Assembly: GCF_000012365.1 (NCBI RefSeq) | Contig: NC_007650.1 | Location: forward strand, 1,550,001 to 1,614,000 | Length of the DNA stretch: 64,000 nucleotides | Direction of reading: 5' to 3' | Source of the DNA: Burkholderia thailandensis E264 | GTDB lineage: Bacteria > Pseudomonadota > Gammaproteobacteria > Burkholderiales > Burkholderiaceae | Part shown: in pieces, positions 53,738-61,394 of the stretch | How the letters are laid out: every line of letters begins with the position of its first letter | Numbering within the stretch: position 1 is the first letter of the stretch | Translations under genes and position numbers: made by a program | Notes under the pieces: model-generated | What the model was told of the DNA's origin: nothing | What the model saw: the letters and a program-made list of their open reading frames with translations, nothing else | Database searches by the model: none

Positions 53738-54078
53738 CGCGATTAGAGGGCCTACAGCGGCTTGGCGCTGGCAGGGTGGATGCGTCCCAGCCGCGCGCCG
53801 CGAGCGGCTCCACGAGGCCGTGACGCGGCCGCACGGGGTATTTGAGGGTCCGGCCCGCCTGCACACCGGCGGTCGCTGCGGCGGCTTTTGCGCGGTCCCC
53901 CTCCTCGCCCGCGGGCTTTCTTGATGGGGCAGTTTTCATGCATTCGCCGCCCAGCGCCCGAGCGCCTACTGGCGCGGGCTTCGCGTGATTTCGCATGGTG
54001 GCAAATTTGTGCGTTTTCATGCGCTTTCGTGCGGAATTTGGCACCACTATTGCAACTCGCGCAATGGCACCCTTGCCG

Positions 54079-55200
54079 TTACGGCGACGGCGGCAGCTTC
54101 GGCATCTTGTGCAGCGCTTCCCAATAGCCGTAGATGCGATCGGGATCGATATCGAATCGGTGCAGCCAAGCCTCTGTCGAGACTTCGGTGTTTAAAAGCG
54201 GCGCGGTGCTATTCGGCGTGCCGCTCTGAAGCGTGCCGACGGCATCGGCAATGAGTGGACGCAGCGCCTGATTCACGAGTACATATGCTGGCGGCGGTTC
54301 GGGCGCTTGCCCCTTCTCCCCTGCGATTCCCGTTTGCGGTGCCACTCCTGCTTGAATGAGCAAGCCGTCGTTACCGTAAGACCGCAGCCCGAACCAATCG
54401 GGAGGGAGAGCCAGACTCTGCCGCCCGCCGAGCTCGCGCACCATATCGGCATTGATTGCCGTGAGCCAGTCGACCGTTTTGATACGGTTCGTGAGTCGGC
54501 GCACCCCCCTTCGAACTGGGTCACCTACATCGAGCCCCGGACCATAGCGACGGGCCAGAAAATACTCCGACGCCTCGTTCGGATCGCGCCGCAGCAGTGA
54601 CAGATTCACCGCATACCCGGCATGCCCATGTACGGCGTCCAGATCGTCGGCCGCTTGTGCGAAAAGTGCCTGAAAAACATTCGGGCACAACGTCAGGAAC
54701 GCCGGCGGGACTGAGAACGACAGCACATCGAGCCCGCGATTCAGCGCTGCTTGCCAGTCTTCGAGACAGAACGTCACAAACTCCATCGCCCCCGCGCCTT
54801 CTTTCTCTTCCGCATCTGACAACCCGACGACGAGTAGATCATCAGACGGAATGTCCTTCGCGAGCGAGGAAAACGACGGAGCTTTTTCAATCGCCGTCGG
54901 TTGCTTCCCCTCCTGATACAGCCAGCGGAGTGGCGTGCCCATCGATGGTTCGCGTCCTTGCGATTGCTCAAGTGCGCGCTGATATGTGCGAAGCGCAGCG
55001 TCGTAGCGTTCGAAGCAGCGAGCTAGCGCCTCGCGCCTCTGCGGCGTGTGCCCGTCTCGGAAGTACAGTACGCCGCGGACGGCCAAAATCGCGCCTACGA
55101 TCTTGCGTTGATGGTTTGGCTCAAACAGCCCATAAGGGAGTGATCCGGCCCGGCCCGGATCATTCGCCCATGCGGCCAGTTCATCTTGCGTCATTGCCAT
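54079..55200 (-). CDS. type VI immunity family protein (DUF3396)
   Basis: A 373-residue protein matching DUF3396, known as type VI immunity family. ILAVRGVLYFRDGHTPQRREALARCFERYDAALRTYQRALEQSQG near the N-terminus, the FTFCLEDW-like strands and VGDPVRRGVRRLTNRIKTVDWLTAIN fit. No signal peptide, so it acts in the cytoplasm, where a nuclease effector would be toxic. It follows the nuclease-like gene by 8 bases. The start at 55200 or 55194 is equally possible. Confidence 0.78.
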   Translation of the reverse strand: MAMTQDELAAWANDPGRAGSLPYGLFEPNHQRKIVGAILAVRGVLYFRDGHTPQRREALARCFERYDAALRTYQRALEQSQGREPSMGTPLRWLYQEGKQPTAIEKAPSFSSLAKDIPSDDLLVVGLSDAEEKEGAGAMEFVTFCLEDWQAALNRGLDVLSFSVPPAFLTLCPNVFQALFAQAADDLDAVHGHAGYAVNLSLLRRDPNEASEYFLARRYGPGLDVGDPVRRGVRRLTNRIKTVDWLTAINADMVRELGGRQSLALPPDWFGLRSYGNDGLLIQAGVAPQTGIAGEKGQAPEPPPAYVLVNQALRPLIADAVGTLQSGTPNSTAPLLNTEVSTEAWLHRFDIDPDRIYGYWEALHKMPKLPPSP

Positions 55201-55208
55201 AATTAGAA

Positions 55209-55946
55209 TCAGGGAAGCGGTAACGGTACGGGGGGAATCGGCGGCATCAGCGGCATGATACCGCCCGACGACGGCAGCTTGTCGCCGAACATGTCTTCCA
55301 GATTGGGTTGCTTTTGAGTGGAGGTCGACGGCTGCGATTGACGATCCGCCTCGCCGCACCGGCAATCTTCCGGCCCAATCGCCGCAAGCTTTCGGTCATC
55401 GCCGGCGATATCCAGATACGCCTCGCGCTGGCCCTTCGAAAAGTCGTCGGGCGGAAACTTCATCTCGACAATCTGCTTGATGTTGGACTGGATCGGCGGC
55501 TGGCTTGGATCGTTCACGATCACGACATCAGGCCGGCGGAAGTACGTCTTCTTCGCTTGCTTGTATGCGTCCATGCCGCCCGGAAAATACTTCTGAATCC
55601 ATGCGGGCAACCAGCTATGCGGCATGAGCGGGTCGGCACTACTCATCACGGGCGCTGGGGGAGATTGCCGCATGTCGTAAGTGACTTCCGGAAGATACTG
55701 CGTCGGCGCGCCGGTCAGTCCCTTGGCGACCAAGTTTTTCGCCTTCAGCCGTTGCGATACGCATGCCTGGCGCAAAATCTTGCCGTCCGTCGTCGCGACG
55801 CCGACACGGCTGCAACGGCAAATCGCATCACATAACACAGCATGATCCTGCGGCGACAATTGCCCGCGGCTCAACCCAACTCGCGTGGTGTGGCCTTCGC
55901 CCGTCGACATGCCGCCGACGGCGTTGCTTGTTCCGTAGTCGCTCAT
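55209..55946 (-). CDS. VRR-Nuc-like (PD-(D/E)xK) nuclease effector
   Basis: A 245-residue protein. A Cys-containing N-terminal segment (HAVLCDAICRCSR) common in PAAR-linked effectors is followed by a PD-(D/E)xK core: RRPDVVIVND (D140), IVEMKFPPDD (E161, K163) and GQREAYLDIAGD (Q173). This matches VRR-Nuc-type T6SS DNase effectors. A Pro-rich tail ends the protein. It overlaps the PAAR gene by 4 bases and is followed by the DUF3396 gene, the usual carrier-effector-immunity order. DNase activity is inferred. Confidence 0.75.
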   Translation of the reverse strand: MSDYGTSNAVGGMSTGEGHTTRVGLSRGQLSPQDHAVLCDAICRCSRVGVATTDGKILRQACVSQRLKAKNLVAKGLTGAPTQYLPEVTYDMRQSPPAPVMSSADPLMPHSWLPAWIQKYFPGGMDAYKQAKKTYFRRPDVVIVNDPSQPPIQSNIKQIVEMKFPPDDFSKGQREAYLDIAGDDRKLAAIGPEDCRCGEADRQSQPSTSTQKQPNLEDMFGDKLPSSGGIMPLMPPIPPVPLPLP

Positions 55947-56476
55947 GCGGGGCTCGCGCCCGAGTTGGTGAACGTCAGCGACGAAGCTTCGTCACTGTCG
56001 AGCCAGCTTGTGAATCCGTTCGCGTCGGTTTGACCGTGGACGGTCCGACCGTCCGCGGACGTGATCGTATATGCGTGATTCGCGAGTGGCTCGCGTGTAT
56101 GGTCATCGAGCAACTGGAAGCGGCCGCGATACGGTTCATTCGGCGCCGAGCGCGCCTGCGCGATGACGCTCTTTCCGCCGCCAATGGGGCTACCTTGGCC
56201 CGCCGTGGGCGCAACCGTTGCGGTGCCTTGCGAAGCGATCAGCGTCGCACCGCATGCCGTCTTGTCGCCATCGGTCGCGACCGGCCGGTCGCCGAACGTC
56301 ATGTTGAGTCCGCTTTTCACGCTCACGATCGGAAAGATTCCACCGCAGCGCGGGCACGTCACCATATCGCCGAGCAGCGCGATTGCCTTGCCGTAAACGA
56401 GATTGGCCGTGTTACAGCCGACGACACGGCCACCGTGCGTCGTCGTGTCGCCTTCGCAGATGAATGCAAATCCCAT
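55943..56476 (-). CDS. PAAR-domain protein
   Basis: A 177-residue protein. Residues 1-90 form a PAAR domain: ICEGDTTTHGGRVV, LLGDMVTCPRCGGIFPIV and ATDGDKTACGATLIASQ carry the His/Cys zinc ligands. The rest (FQLLDDHTREPLANHAYTITSADGRTVHGQTDANGFTSWL) is a transthyretin-like beta domain seen in T6SS carrier proteins. PAAR proteins cap VgrG spikes of type VI systems and dock effectors. Here it heads an effector-immunity set inside a phage. Confidence 0.85.
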   Translation of the reverse strand: MGFAFICEGDTTTHGGRVVGCNTANLVYGKAIALLGDMVTCPRCGGIFPIVSVKSGLNMTFGDRPVATDGDKTACGATLIASQGTATVAPTAGQGSPIGGGKSVIAQARSAPNEPYRGRFQLLDDHTREPLANHAYTITSADGRTVHGQTDANGFTSWLDSDEASSLTFTNSGASPA

Positions 56477-56578
56477 GTTGACAACCCCCGGAGTATTTGG
56501 CGGGGAATGTAGCATGTACTCCAGAGCGCCAATCCTGTCAGTTTTATCAGGGCGGCTGCGCTCATGATGCGAGCGTCG

Positions 56579-56860
56579 TCAATCGCGCATCGTCTCGTCA
56601 ACGAAGCGCGACGCGCCCAAGGCGAGCACGGCGTTTCGCGATATACCCATTGCATGCGCCGCACGGTCGACGCGTTCGAGCAGTTCGGCATCAATATCCA
56701 TGCTGATTTTTTTCTTTCTCGGCCGGCGCGGCGCTGTCGGGCTCTGCGGCTCGACTGTTACAACAGGCGGTGCCGCCGGCCGCGCGTCAGGTGCACCCGA
56801 AATGAATGCGGCAATCGCCGCCTCGCCTTGAGAAAGCGTCGGTCTTTTCGTAATCGACAT
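56579..56860 (-). CDS. ribbon-helix-helix protein, ParG-like partition partner
   Basis: A 93-residue protein with an unstructured Pro/Ala-rich N-terminus and a C-terminal ribbon-helix-helix (KISMDIDAELLERVDRAAHAMGISRNAVLALGASRFVDE). It lies directly downstream of ParA and beside an 11-bp repeat array. ParG-type proteins of type Ib partition have this build: mobile arm plus ribbon-helix-helix that binds the centromere and stimulates the ATPase. Confidence 0.75.
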   Translation of the reverse strand: MSITKRPTLSQGEAAIAAFISGAPDARPAAPPVVTVEPQSPTAPRRPRKKKISMDIDAELLERVDRAAHAMGISRNAVLALGASRFVDETMRD

Positions 56861-56887
56861 GTCAACCCCTATCTATTAACTATCCTC

Positions 56888-56920
56888 TCGATACCATGTC
56901 GATATCCATTCGATATCGAC
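56888..56920. repeat. 11-bp iteron array between parA and the RHH gene
   Basis: Three contiguous 11-base units each starting with TCGAT (56888, 56899, 56910). One unit per DNA turn is expected of a ribbon-helix-helix binding site. Confidence 0.7.
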
Positions 56921-56934
56921 ATGATGTCTTTTCA

Positions 56935-57591
56935 CTAGCACGCGAGCGCCCCGCTTGCTCGCAGCACGGCATCCTGCACACGTTCGATTTCTGCACACGC
57001 TACGGTGTCGCGGCGCGGCATTTCTTCGACGTGCAACCCGGCCGCGCTCGCGTTCGAGAACGCTTTGCGACGATGCAGACGGCACGGCAGCAATTCGATG
57101 CCCGCGTAGCCCGCGATGATCGATTCGGCGTCGCGATTGTCCGCCCCTTGCACATCCGCGGCGTTCAGAAAAGCGAATGCGCGCAGCTCGCGCACTGCGC
57201 GAGCCTCATCGAGCAATTTCGCCATGTCATCGAGCGCCCACACGTCGAAGGATCGCGGGAGAACCGGAATCAACACCGCGTCGGCGACGGTCAGGGCCGC
57301 CCGGAACGCACCGGAGTCGCGCCCGCCAACGTCGATCACGACGTGATCGAACTGCACGCACTGCTGCAGCACTTGGGCCCGCAACGACGGGCCGTCCGCA
57401 TAGGCCGACGCCGCGATCAACGGCCGGCCCGTGTGTGCGCGAGCCGTGATCGCCGACAGGCTCGTTCGCTGGCTGTCACCGTCGACGAGCCAAACGCGCG
57501 CGCCGTCGAGCGCCAGACCGATCGCGAGCTGTACCGCAGTCGTCGACTTTCCGACGCCGCCCTTCGGGTTTCCCACTGCCAGAATCATCAA
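56935..57591 (-). CDS. ParA/ParF-like partition ATPase
   Basis: A 218-residue ParA-family ATPase. The deviant Walker A KGGVGKST (K10 to T17) is at the N-terminus, followed by LVDGDSQRTSL (A') and VVIDVGGRDSG (B). The short form without an HTH domain is that of type Ib (ParF). It precedes the RHH gene and lies between two 11-bp iteron arrays. It would partition an extrachromosomal form of the phage. The A' box has GDSQ in place of the usual DxDPQ. Confidence 0.85.
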   Translation of the reverse strand: MMILAVGNPKGGVGKSTTAVQLAIGLALDGARVWLVDGDSQRTSLSAITARAHTGRPLIAASAYADGPSLRAQVLQQCVQFDHVVIDVGGRDSGAFRAALTVADAVLIPVLPRSFDVWALDDMAKLLDEARAVRELRAFAFLNAADVQGADNRDAESIIAGYAGIELLPCRLHRRKAFSNASAAGLHVEEMPRRDTVACAEIERVQDAVLRASGALAC

Positions 57592-57607
57592 CCACCCCTA
57601 TCTCTGT

Positions 57608-57673
57608 TCGATATCGACTCGATGCCGTTTAGACACCGTGTCGATGCCGTTTAGACACCGTGTCGATACCGCT
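57608..57673. repeat. 11-bp iteron array upstream of parA
   Basis: Six contiguous 11-base units: TCGATATCGAC, then TCGATGCCGTT and TAGACACCGTG alternating twice, then a TCGATACC unit. It is a likely centromere and operator. The first unit equals the last unit of the array at 56888-56920. Confidence 0.75.
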
Positions 57674-57688
57674 CCACTTCGCAGCAGC

Positions 57689-57895
57689 TCAGACAGCGAG
57701 CCGCATCTGTTCGCCGACGCGCTCGCGCCGCTGCACGGGCGCCGTCGGCGTCATTTCGAGCCGTGCGCGGTACGTATGGCCGCACACTACGTCATCGCAC
57801 TGGTAATCGATCTCCCACGCCAGCGCGGACTTCTGTTCCAGCACGCGGGCGATGCCGCGCGCGCCGCAGTGAGGGCAAGCAATCGTGAATCTCAC
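57689..57895 (-). CDS. Ogr/Delta-like zinc-finger late activator, copy 1
   Basis: A 68-residue protein: FTIACPHCGARGIARVLEQ then DYQCDDVVCGHTYRARLEMT is the Ogr/Delta pattern (CxxC...CxxxxC). It should activate late promoters by contacting RNA polymerase alpha. The GTG start at 57895 overlaps the stop of the other Ogr-like gene by 4 bases. Confidence 0.85.
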   Translation of the reverse strand: MRFTIACPHCGARGIARVLEQKSALAWEIDYQCDDVVCGHTYRARLEMTPTAPVQRRERVGEQMRLAV

Positions 57896-58158
57896 TTCGC
57901 CGCCTCCATCAGCCGGAGCGTCGTGCGCGAATCGACAAAGCCGCGCAGTCGATCCGATGGCCGCACATCGAGCGCGACGTCGGGCCGCGGCCGCGCCGGG
58001 GGCGACAGCGAGAACAGGATTTCGAGACCGGCCGGCGTTCGAAAGCCGCAGTCGTCGCACACGAAGTAGAGGCGGCGCAGCGTCTCCGACATCGCTTCCG
58101 TATGGCGTGCCTCGATTTCGCCTCCGCAGCACGGGCATTCGATCGTCATATGCGTCAT
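57892..58158 (-). CDS. Ogr/Delta-like zinc-finger protein, copy 2
   Basis: An 88-residue protein: TIECPCCGGEIEARHTEAMSETLRRLYFVCDDCGFRT is a zinc ribbon like Ogr, with CxxC at both ends instead of CxxxxC. Two coupled Ogr-like genes recall P4 Delta, a fusion of two Ogr domains, and may act as a heterodimer. GAGGAA precedes the ATG at 58158. Confidence 0.75.
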   Translation of the reverse strand: MTHMTIECPCCGGEIEARHTEAMSETLRRLYFVCDDCGFRTPAGLEILFSLSPPARPRPDVALDVRPSDRLRGFVDSRTTLRLMEAAK

Positions 58159-58173
58159 AGGGTGTTCCTCACT

Positions 58174-59967
58174 CTACAGGTTCCGATGACCCCGTTTCGC
58201 GCCGTTCCCTACCCCGTTGGCACCGATCCGTACAGCTTCCGCGGGTATCTCGGCCACCCCTGGCCGATCGTCCCGCGTACAGTTATTGACACGAGTCCAA
58301 GGGCGGGCGGCTCCGCCGCCACGCCGAACGACCCGCCACTCGTGCCGCGTCGACGGGACGAAAATCTTCGTCTCGCGCGAGTACGAGCAGAGCCCATCGA
58401 CGATGTGCGCAACGCCGAGCGCCTCGACGCCGTGCGGCACTCGCACCGGGCCGATGCCGTACCGCCCTTCGCGCTGCTCGACGGTATGGCGCACGTACAC
58501 GATGCGCGCTTCGCCGGCGATACCTCCCATTGCGCGCGAATACTCCGCCCAGTCCGCCGCGTGCTCGTCGGTCTTCTGCGCGGCAGTCCACGCAGCGCGG
58601 ATACACGGCGCTTCGTCCTCGCTCGGCAAGTCCTCTTCCTTGACGCGGCGCAGCTCGCGCCATACGCCGACCGGCGCCCCGCCGAACTGTTGGAACTGAC
58701 GGATACCCCACAGCGCCGCCCATGCCTCGACACGCTGCGACGGCGTGATTTCGTCTCCGTCCCACATGTCCGCTTGGATGACGTAGCCGTCCTGCGTCTT
58801 GTGCTCGCCGACCGCATGGCCGTCGATATTCTTGCTGATGTACTTCGCGACGTAACCGACCGCCGAGCCTTTCGCCCGGTCGATCATCTCGAAGCGCACA
58901 CGATGGCGCTGCGCACCTGGCTCGTCGCCGGAATCGCGCAGGCCGTGCTTGCGCATGACGGAGCAGAATCGTTCGATCTTGTCGGCAAATACCAAGCCGT
59001 GCCAATGAGGCGTACCGTCGTGATTTGGCTCGGCAACGCGCATCCCGAAATAGACGATGCCTTCGCGCTTCAGCTCGGCACGAGTCCGTTGCCATACCTT
59101 GCGCAAATATGCTTGCGCCGCGCGCGGATCGACATCGTCATAGCGCGGGTTCGGGCGAACCCAACTGTCCGTCGTCGTGACCGCGTGAAATCGGCTCGGG
59201 CAGGTCAATGTGAACATGACGCCCCGAAACTTCGCGTCGTCGGCAAGCTCTTCAAGCCCGCGCAGACGCGTGAACAGCTCGCCGCGCTTCATCGCCTTGT
59301 TTGATATGCCTTTTGCCGCCAGTTCAGCGAGCGTGAATTGCTGGCCGACCTCGTTCTCCATCGTCACGGATTCGAGCGTGCGCGCATTGCGCCGATTCTG
59401 TGCAACGCGACGACGCACGGCGTCATCACTCGCATACGGTTCTGCGCGACGATGCACGTAATGTAAGCGGATATTGCTAAATTCGAGCGCACGAATATGC
59501 ATCTTGCGCAGTTGTCGCCGCCACCACAACTCGCAGCGCACGCGTGCGACACGCTCGGCCGGATGCTCGAAATTGGGTAGGTCGACGCCATACATCGCGC
59601 ACGCATTCTCCGCGACAATGTGCGCGTCGAGTATCGACAGCCCATGCGACCGCAGCGAGACATCGATTGCGATTCGACGGGCTTTCAGGCAGATTTCGAA
59701 ATCATTGGCGTCCGGCCGGACAGGGAAACTGTCGGGGGCGTGCTCGTCGAGAAACTCGCGAATTGCACGCGCAGCTTCCGACACGTCGAACATACGATCC
59801 GCGACCTGCTGGTCGGGCCGTGCAAACTTCACGGCGCTCGCATGGCCGGCCGCTTCCGCGTGGCTCAGCGCGCGCCGATACCAACGCGCCGGCAGGCGCT
59901 TCGCGGCTGCCTTCGCTTCGGGGATTCCGGGCAGGAAATCCGCTACGTCGTACGCGTAGATCCACAT
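58174..59967 (-). CDS. A: replication initiation protein gpA (HUH endonuclease)
   Basis: A 597-residue gpA. The metal-binding GTPHWHGLVF (HUH) is followed by SAVGYVAKYISKNIDG with the two catalytic Tyr, typical of P2 and phiX174 A proteins. It nicks one strand at the origin for rolling-circle replication; the origin is usually inside gene A. It overlaps the cytosine methylase stop by one base. The C-terminal 25 codons contain the 31-base motif B. Confidence 0.93.
   Translation of the reverse strand: MWIYAYDVADFLPGIPEAKAAAKRLPARWYRRALSHAEAAGHASAVKFARPDQQVADRMFDVSEAARAIREFLDEHAPDSFPVRPDANDFEICLKARRIAIDVSLRSHGLSILDAHIVAENACAMYGVDLPNFEHPAERVARVRCELWWRRQLRKMHIRALEFSNIRLHYVHRRAEPYASDDAVRRRVAQNRRNARTLESVTMENEVGQQFTLAELAAKGISNKAMKRGELFTRLRGLEELADDAKFRGVMFTLTCPSRFHAVTTTDSWVRPNPRYDDVDPRAAQAYLRKVWQRTRAELKREGIVYFGMRVAEPNHDGTPHWHGLVFADKIERFCSVMRKHGLRDSGDEPGAQRHRVRFEMIDRAKGSAVGYVAKYISKNIDGHAVGEHKTQDGYVIQADMWDGDEITPSQRVEAWAALWGIRQFQQFGGAPVGVWRELRRVKEEDLPSEDEAPCIRAAWTAAQKTDEHAADWAEYSRAMGGIAGEARIVYVRHTVEQREGRYGIGPVRVPHGVEALGVAHIVDGLCSYSRETKIFVPSTRHEWRVVRRGGGAARPWTRVNNCTRDDRPGVAEIPAEAVRIGANGVGNGAKRGHRNL
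58214..58244 (+). repeat. 31-bp motif, copy B
   Basis: Counterpart of the inverted copy at 53707-53737 (24 of 31 identical), lying in the 3' end of gene A and followed by ATCGTCCCG on the right. Confidence 0.5.
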
Positions 59968-61394
59968 TATCGAGCCCTCGCCTCTGCCGTCGCGAGCTGT
60001 TCGACGAGCTCGATTCGCTCACCGATCCAACGCATCACGGACACCGCCATGCTGTTGCCGAGCGCCTTGTAGCGCGGGCCGTCTTCCACGTGCGCTGTCC
60101 ACGAACCGTCCAGATTGGGCACAAAGAGGTCCGGATATTTTCGGCACCGTTTGGCGCTCGGCCGCGCCCGCATTACACGAATGGGAATCCGCGTGTAGTC
60201 GTCCGGGAAGCCTTGCAGGCGCTCGCATTCGCGTGGCGTCAGCCGCCGCACCGTCGACCCGATCATCGCGTGCGCCTTGTCGCTTCCGCCCTGGCTTGCC
60301 CGAAGCGCCGGCGTGACGCCCTCCGACAACTCCGGGAGATTGGCGCCGTCACGTCCGCGCAAACTCAACGCGACGGCCGCATGTCCGCCGCCGAACCCCT
60401 CTCCGCGCAACGTGCCCGCGATTTCGCCGATACTGAACGACGTGTCGCCGCCGGCCTTGCAATCGAAGGCGATCACCGGCTCACTGGTAGCTGCAAGCGT
60501 GAAGCACGGATCGGTCGATTGTGGGTTCGACCGATTACTAGGGTTTGTCACCTGCTGAAGGTCATACGCACGCGCGACGAGCGGTACACCGCGGCCCGTG
60601 CCATCTTCGCTCGCGTCATACCCACTTCCCTTCAACGTATGTGCAACGAGCGTTTCCGTCTCGAAGTCCTGCCGGCTCATCCCGCCCGCATTCAGGCAAT
60701 ACGATACGTCGCCCGTGCTTGCGATCAGTCCGCCGTCGCACTCGAAGTCGGTTCCGAGTCCGCCGCCGCTCTGAGGGCGTGCGCTAAGGCAGGCGGCAAC
60801 ACCTTCCCGCGCTTTGCGGCGCGGCGCCGGATACCCGAGCATGCCTTCGCGCTCAAAAAGAACCGCTGCGGCACGTCGCCAGTCTCCAAGATGTCCGACA
60901 ACGAAGACACGCCGTCGTCGTTGAGGGACGGCGCGAGGGTGTGATTCCACTCGGACGTACTGAGCGTCAAGAACCCGGTATGCGAACCCATACCCGAGTT
61001 CTGCCAAGCCCCCGAGGAAGGTTCCAAAATCCCGTCCGCCGTTGGACGACAGGACACCGGGGACGTTTTCCCAGACCAGCCAGCGGGGAGCGTAGCGGCG
61101 AGCAATCGCAAGATAGGTGAGCATGAGGTTGCCACGCGGATCATCCAGCCCCTTGCGGAGTCCGGCGACGCTGAATGACTGGCAGGGAGTTCCGCCGACG
61201 AGAAGATCGATAGCTGCATCAGGCCATTCCTTGAAACGCTTCATGTCCCCAAGATTGGGAACCGTTGGGTAGTGATGGCGCAAGACTGCGCACGGAAACC
61301 GTTCAATCTCGCTGAACCATGCCGGCCGCCAGCCGAGCGGATGCCATGCAACCGTAGCCGCCTCGATGCCCGAACAAACGGAACCGTAGATCAT
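59967..61394 (-). CDS. cytosine-C5 DNA methyltransferase
   Basis: A 475-residue C5-cytosine methyltransferase: SVCSGIEAATVAW (motif I), GGTPCQSFSVAG (motif IV, catalytic Cys), LVWENVPG (VI), VPQRRRRVFVVGHL (VIII). LTPRECERLQGFPDDYTRI and YKALGNSMAVSVMRW (IX-X) follow after a long variable target-recognition region. It may protect phage DNA from host restriction. It overlaps the PAPS-reductase-like gene by 4 bases and A by one base. Confidence 0.92.
   Translation of the reverse strand: MIYGSVCSGIEAATVAWHPLGWRPAWFSEIERFPCAVLRHHYPTVPNLGDMKRFKEWPDAAIDLLVGGTPCQSFSVAGLRKGLDDPRGNLMLTYLAIARRYAPRWLVWENVPGVLSSNGGRDFGTFLGGLAELGYGFAYRVLDAQYVRVESHPRAVPQRRRRVFVVGHLGDWRRAAAVLFEREGMLGYPAPRRKAREGVAACLSARPQSGGGLGTDFECDGGLIASTGDVSYCLNAGGMSRQDFETETLVAHTLKGSGYDASEDGTGRGVPLVARAYDLQQVTNPSNRSNPQSTDPCFTLAATSEPVIAFDCKAGGDTSFSIGEIAGTLRGEGFGGGHAAVALSLRGRDGANLPELSEGVTPALRASQGGSDKAHAMIGSTVRRLTPRECERLQGFPDDYTRIPIRVMRARPSAKRCRKYPDLFVPNLDGSWTAHVEDGPRYKALGNSMAVSVMRWIGERIELVEQLATAEARAR

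Larger units (their letters stand above)
53580..54078. other. gene-poor stretch with GTCCC repeats, possible cos region
   Basis: About 500 bases without a well-supported gene. It holds six GTCCCG/GTCCCA words at 53631-53688, including a near-duplicate CTAGCGTCCC block, and the 31-base motif at 53707-53737. TTTC-TGC words occur near 53988-54035. In P2, cos lies between Q and the replication module, so it may be here; no cos sequence could be identified by eye. A minus frame of 125 codons (53670-54047) is not convincing. Confidence 0.4.

Noticed and set aside
53670..54047. 125-codon minus-strand frame after brnTA
   Set aside because: Composition and lack of a good ribosome site argue against it; the end runs into the GTCCC repeats.
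55943..56476. PAAR protein taken as the phage's regular spike tip
   Set aside because: gpV already ends in its own His-containing apex, and the PAAR gene is linked to effector and immunity genes away from the tail operon; kept only as an alternative.
56935..57591. ParA considered as a chromosomal ParA or Soj
   Set aside because: Too short, no ParB with HTH; the ribbon-helix-helix partner and iterons point to a plasmid-type Ib system.
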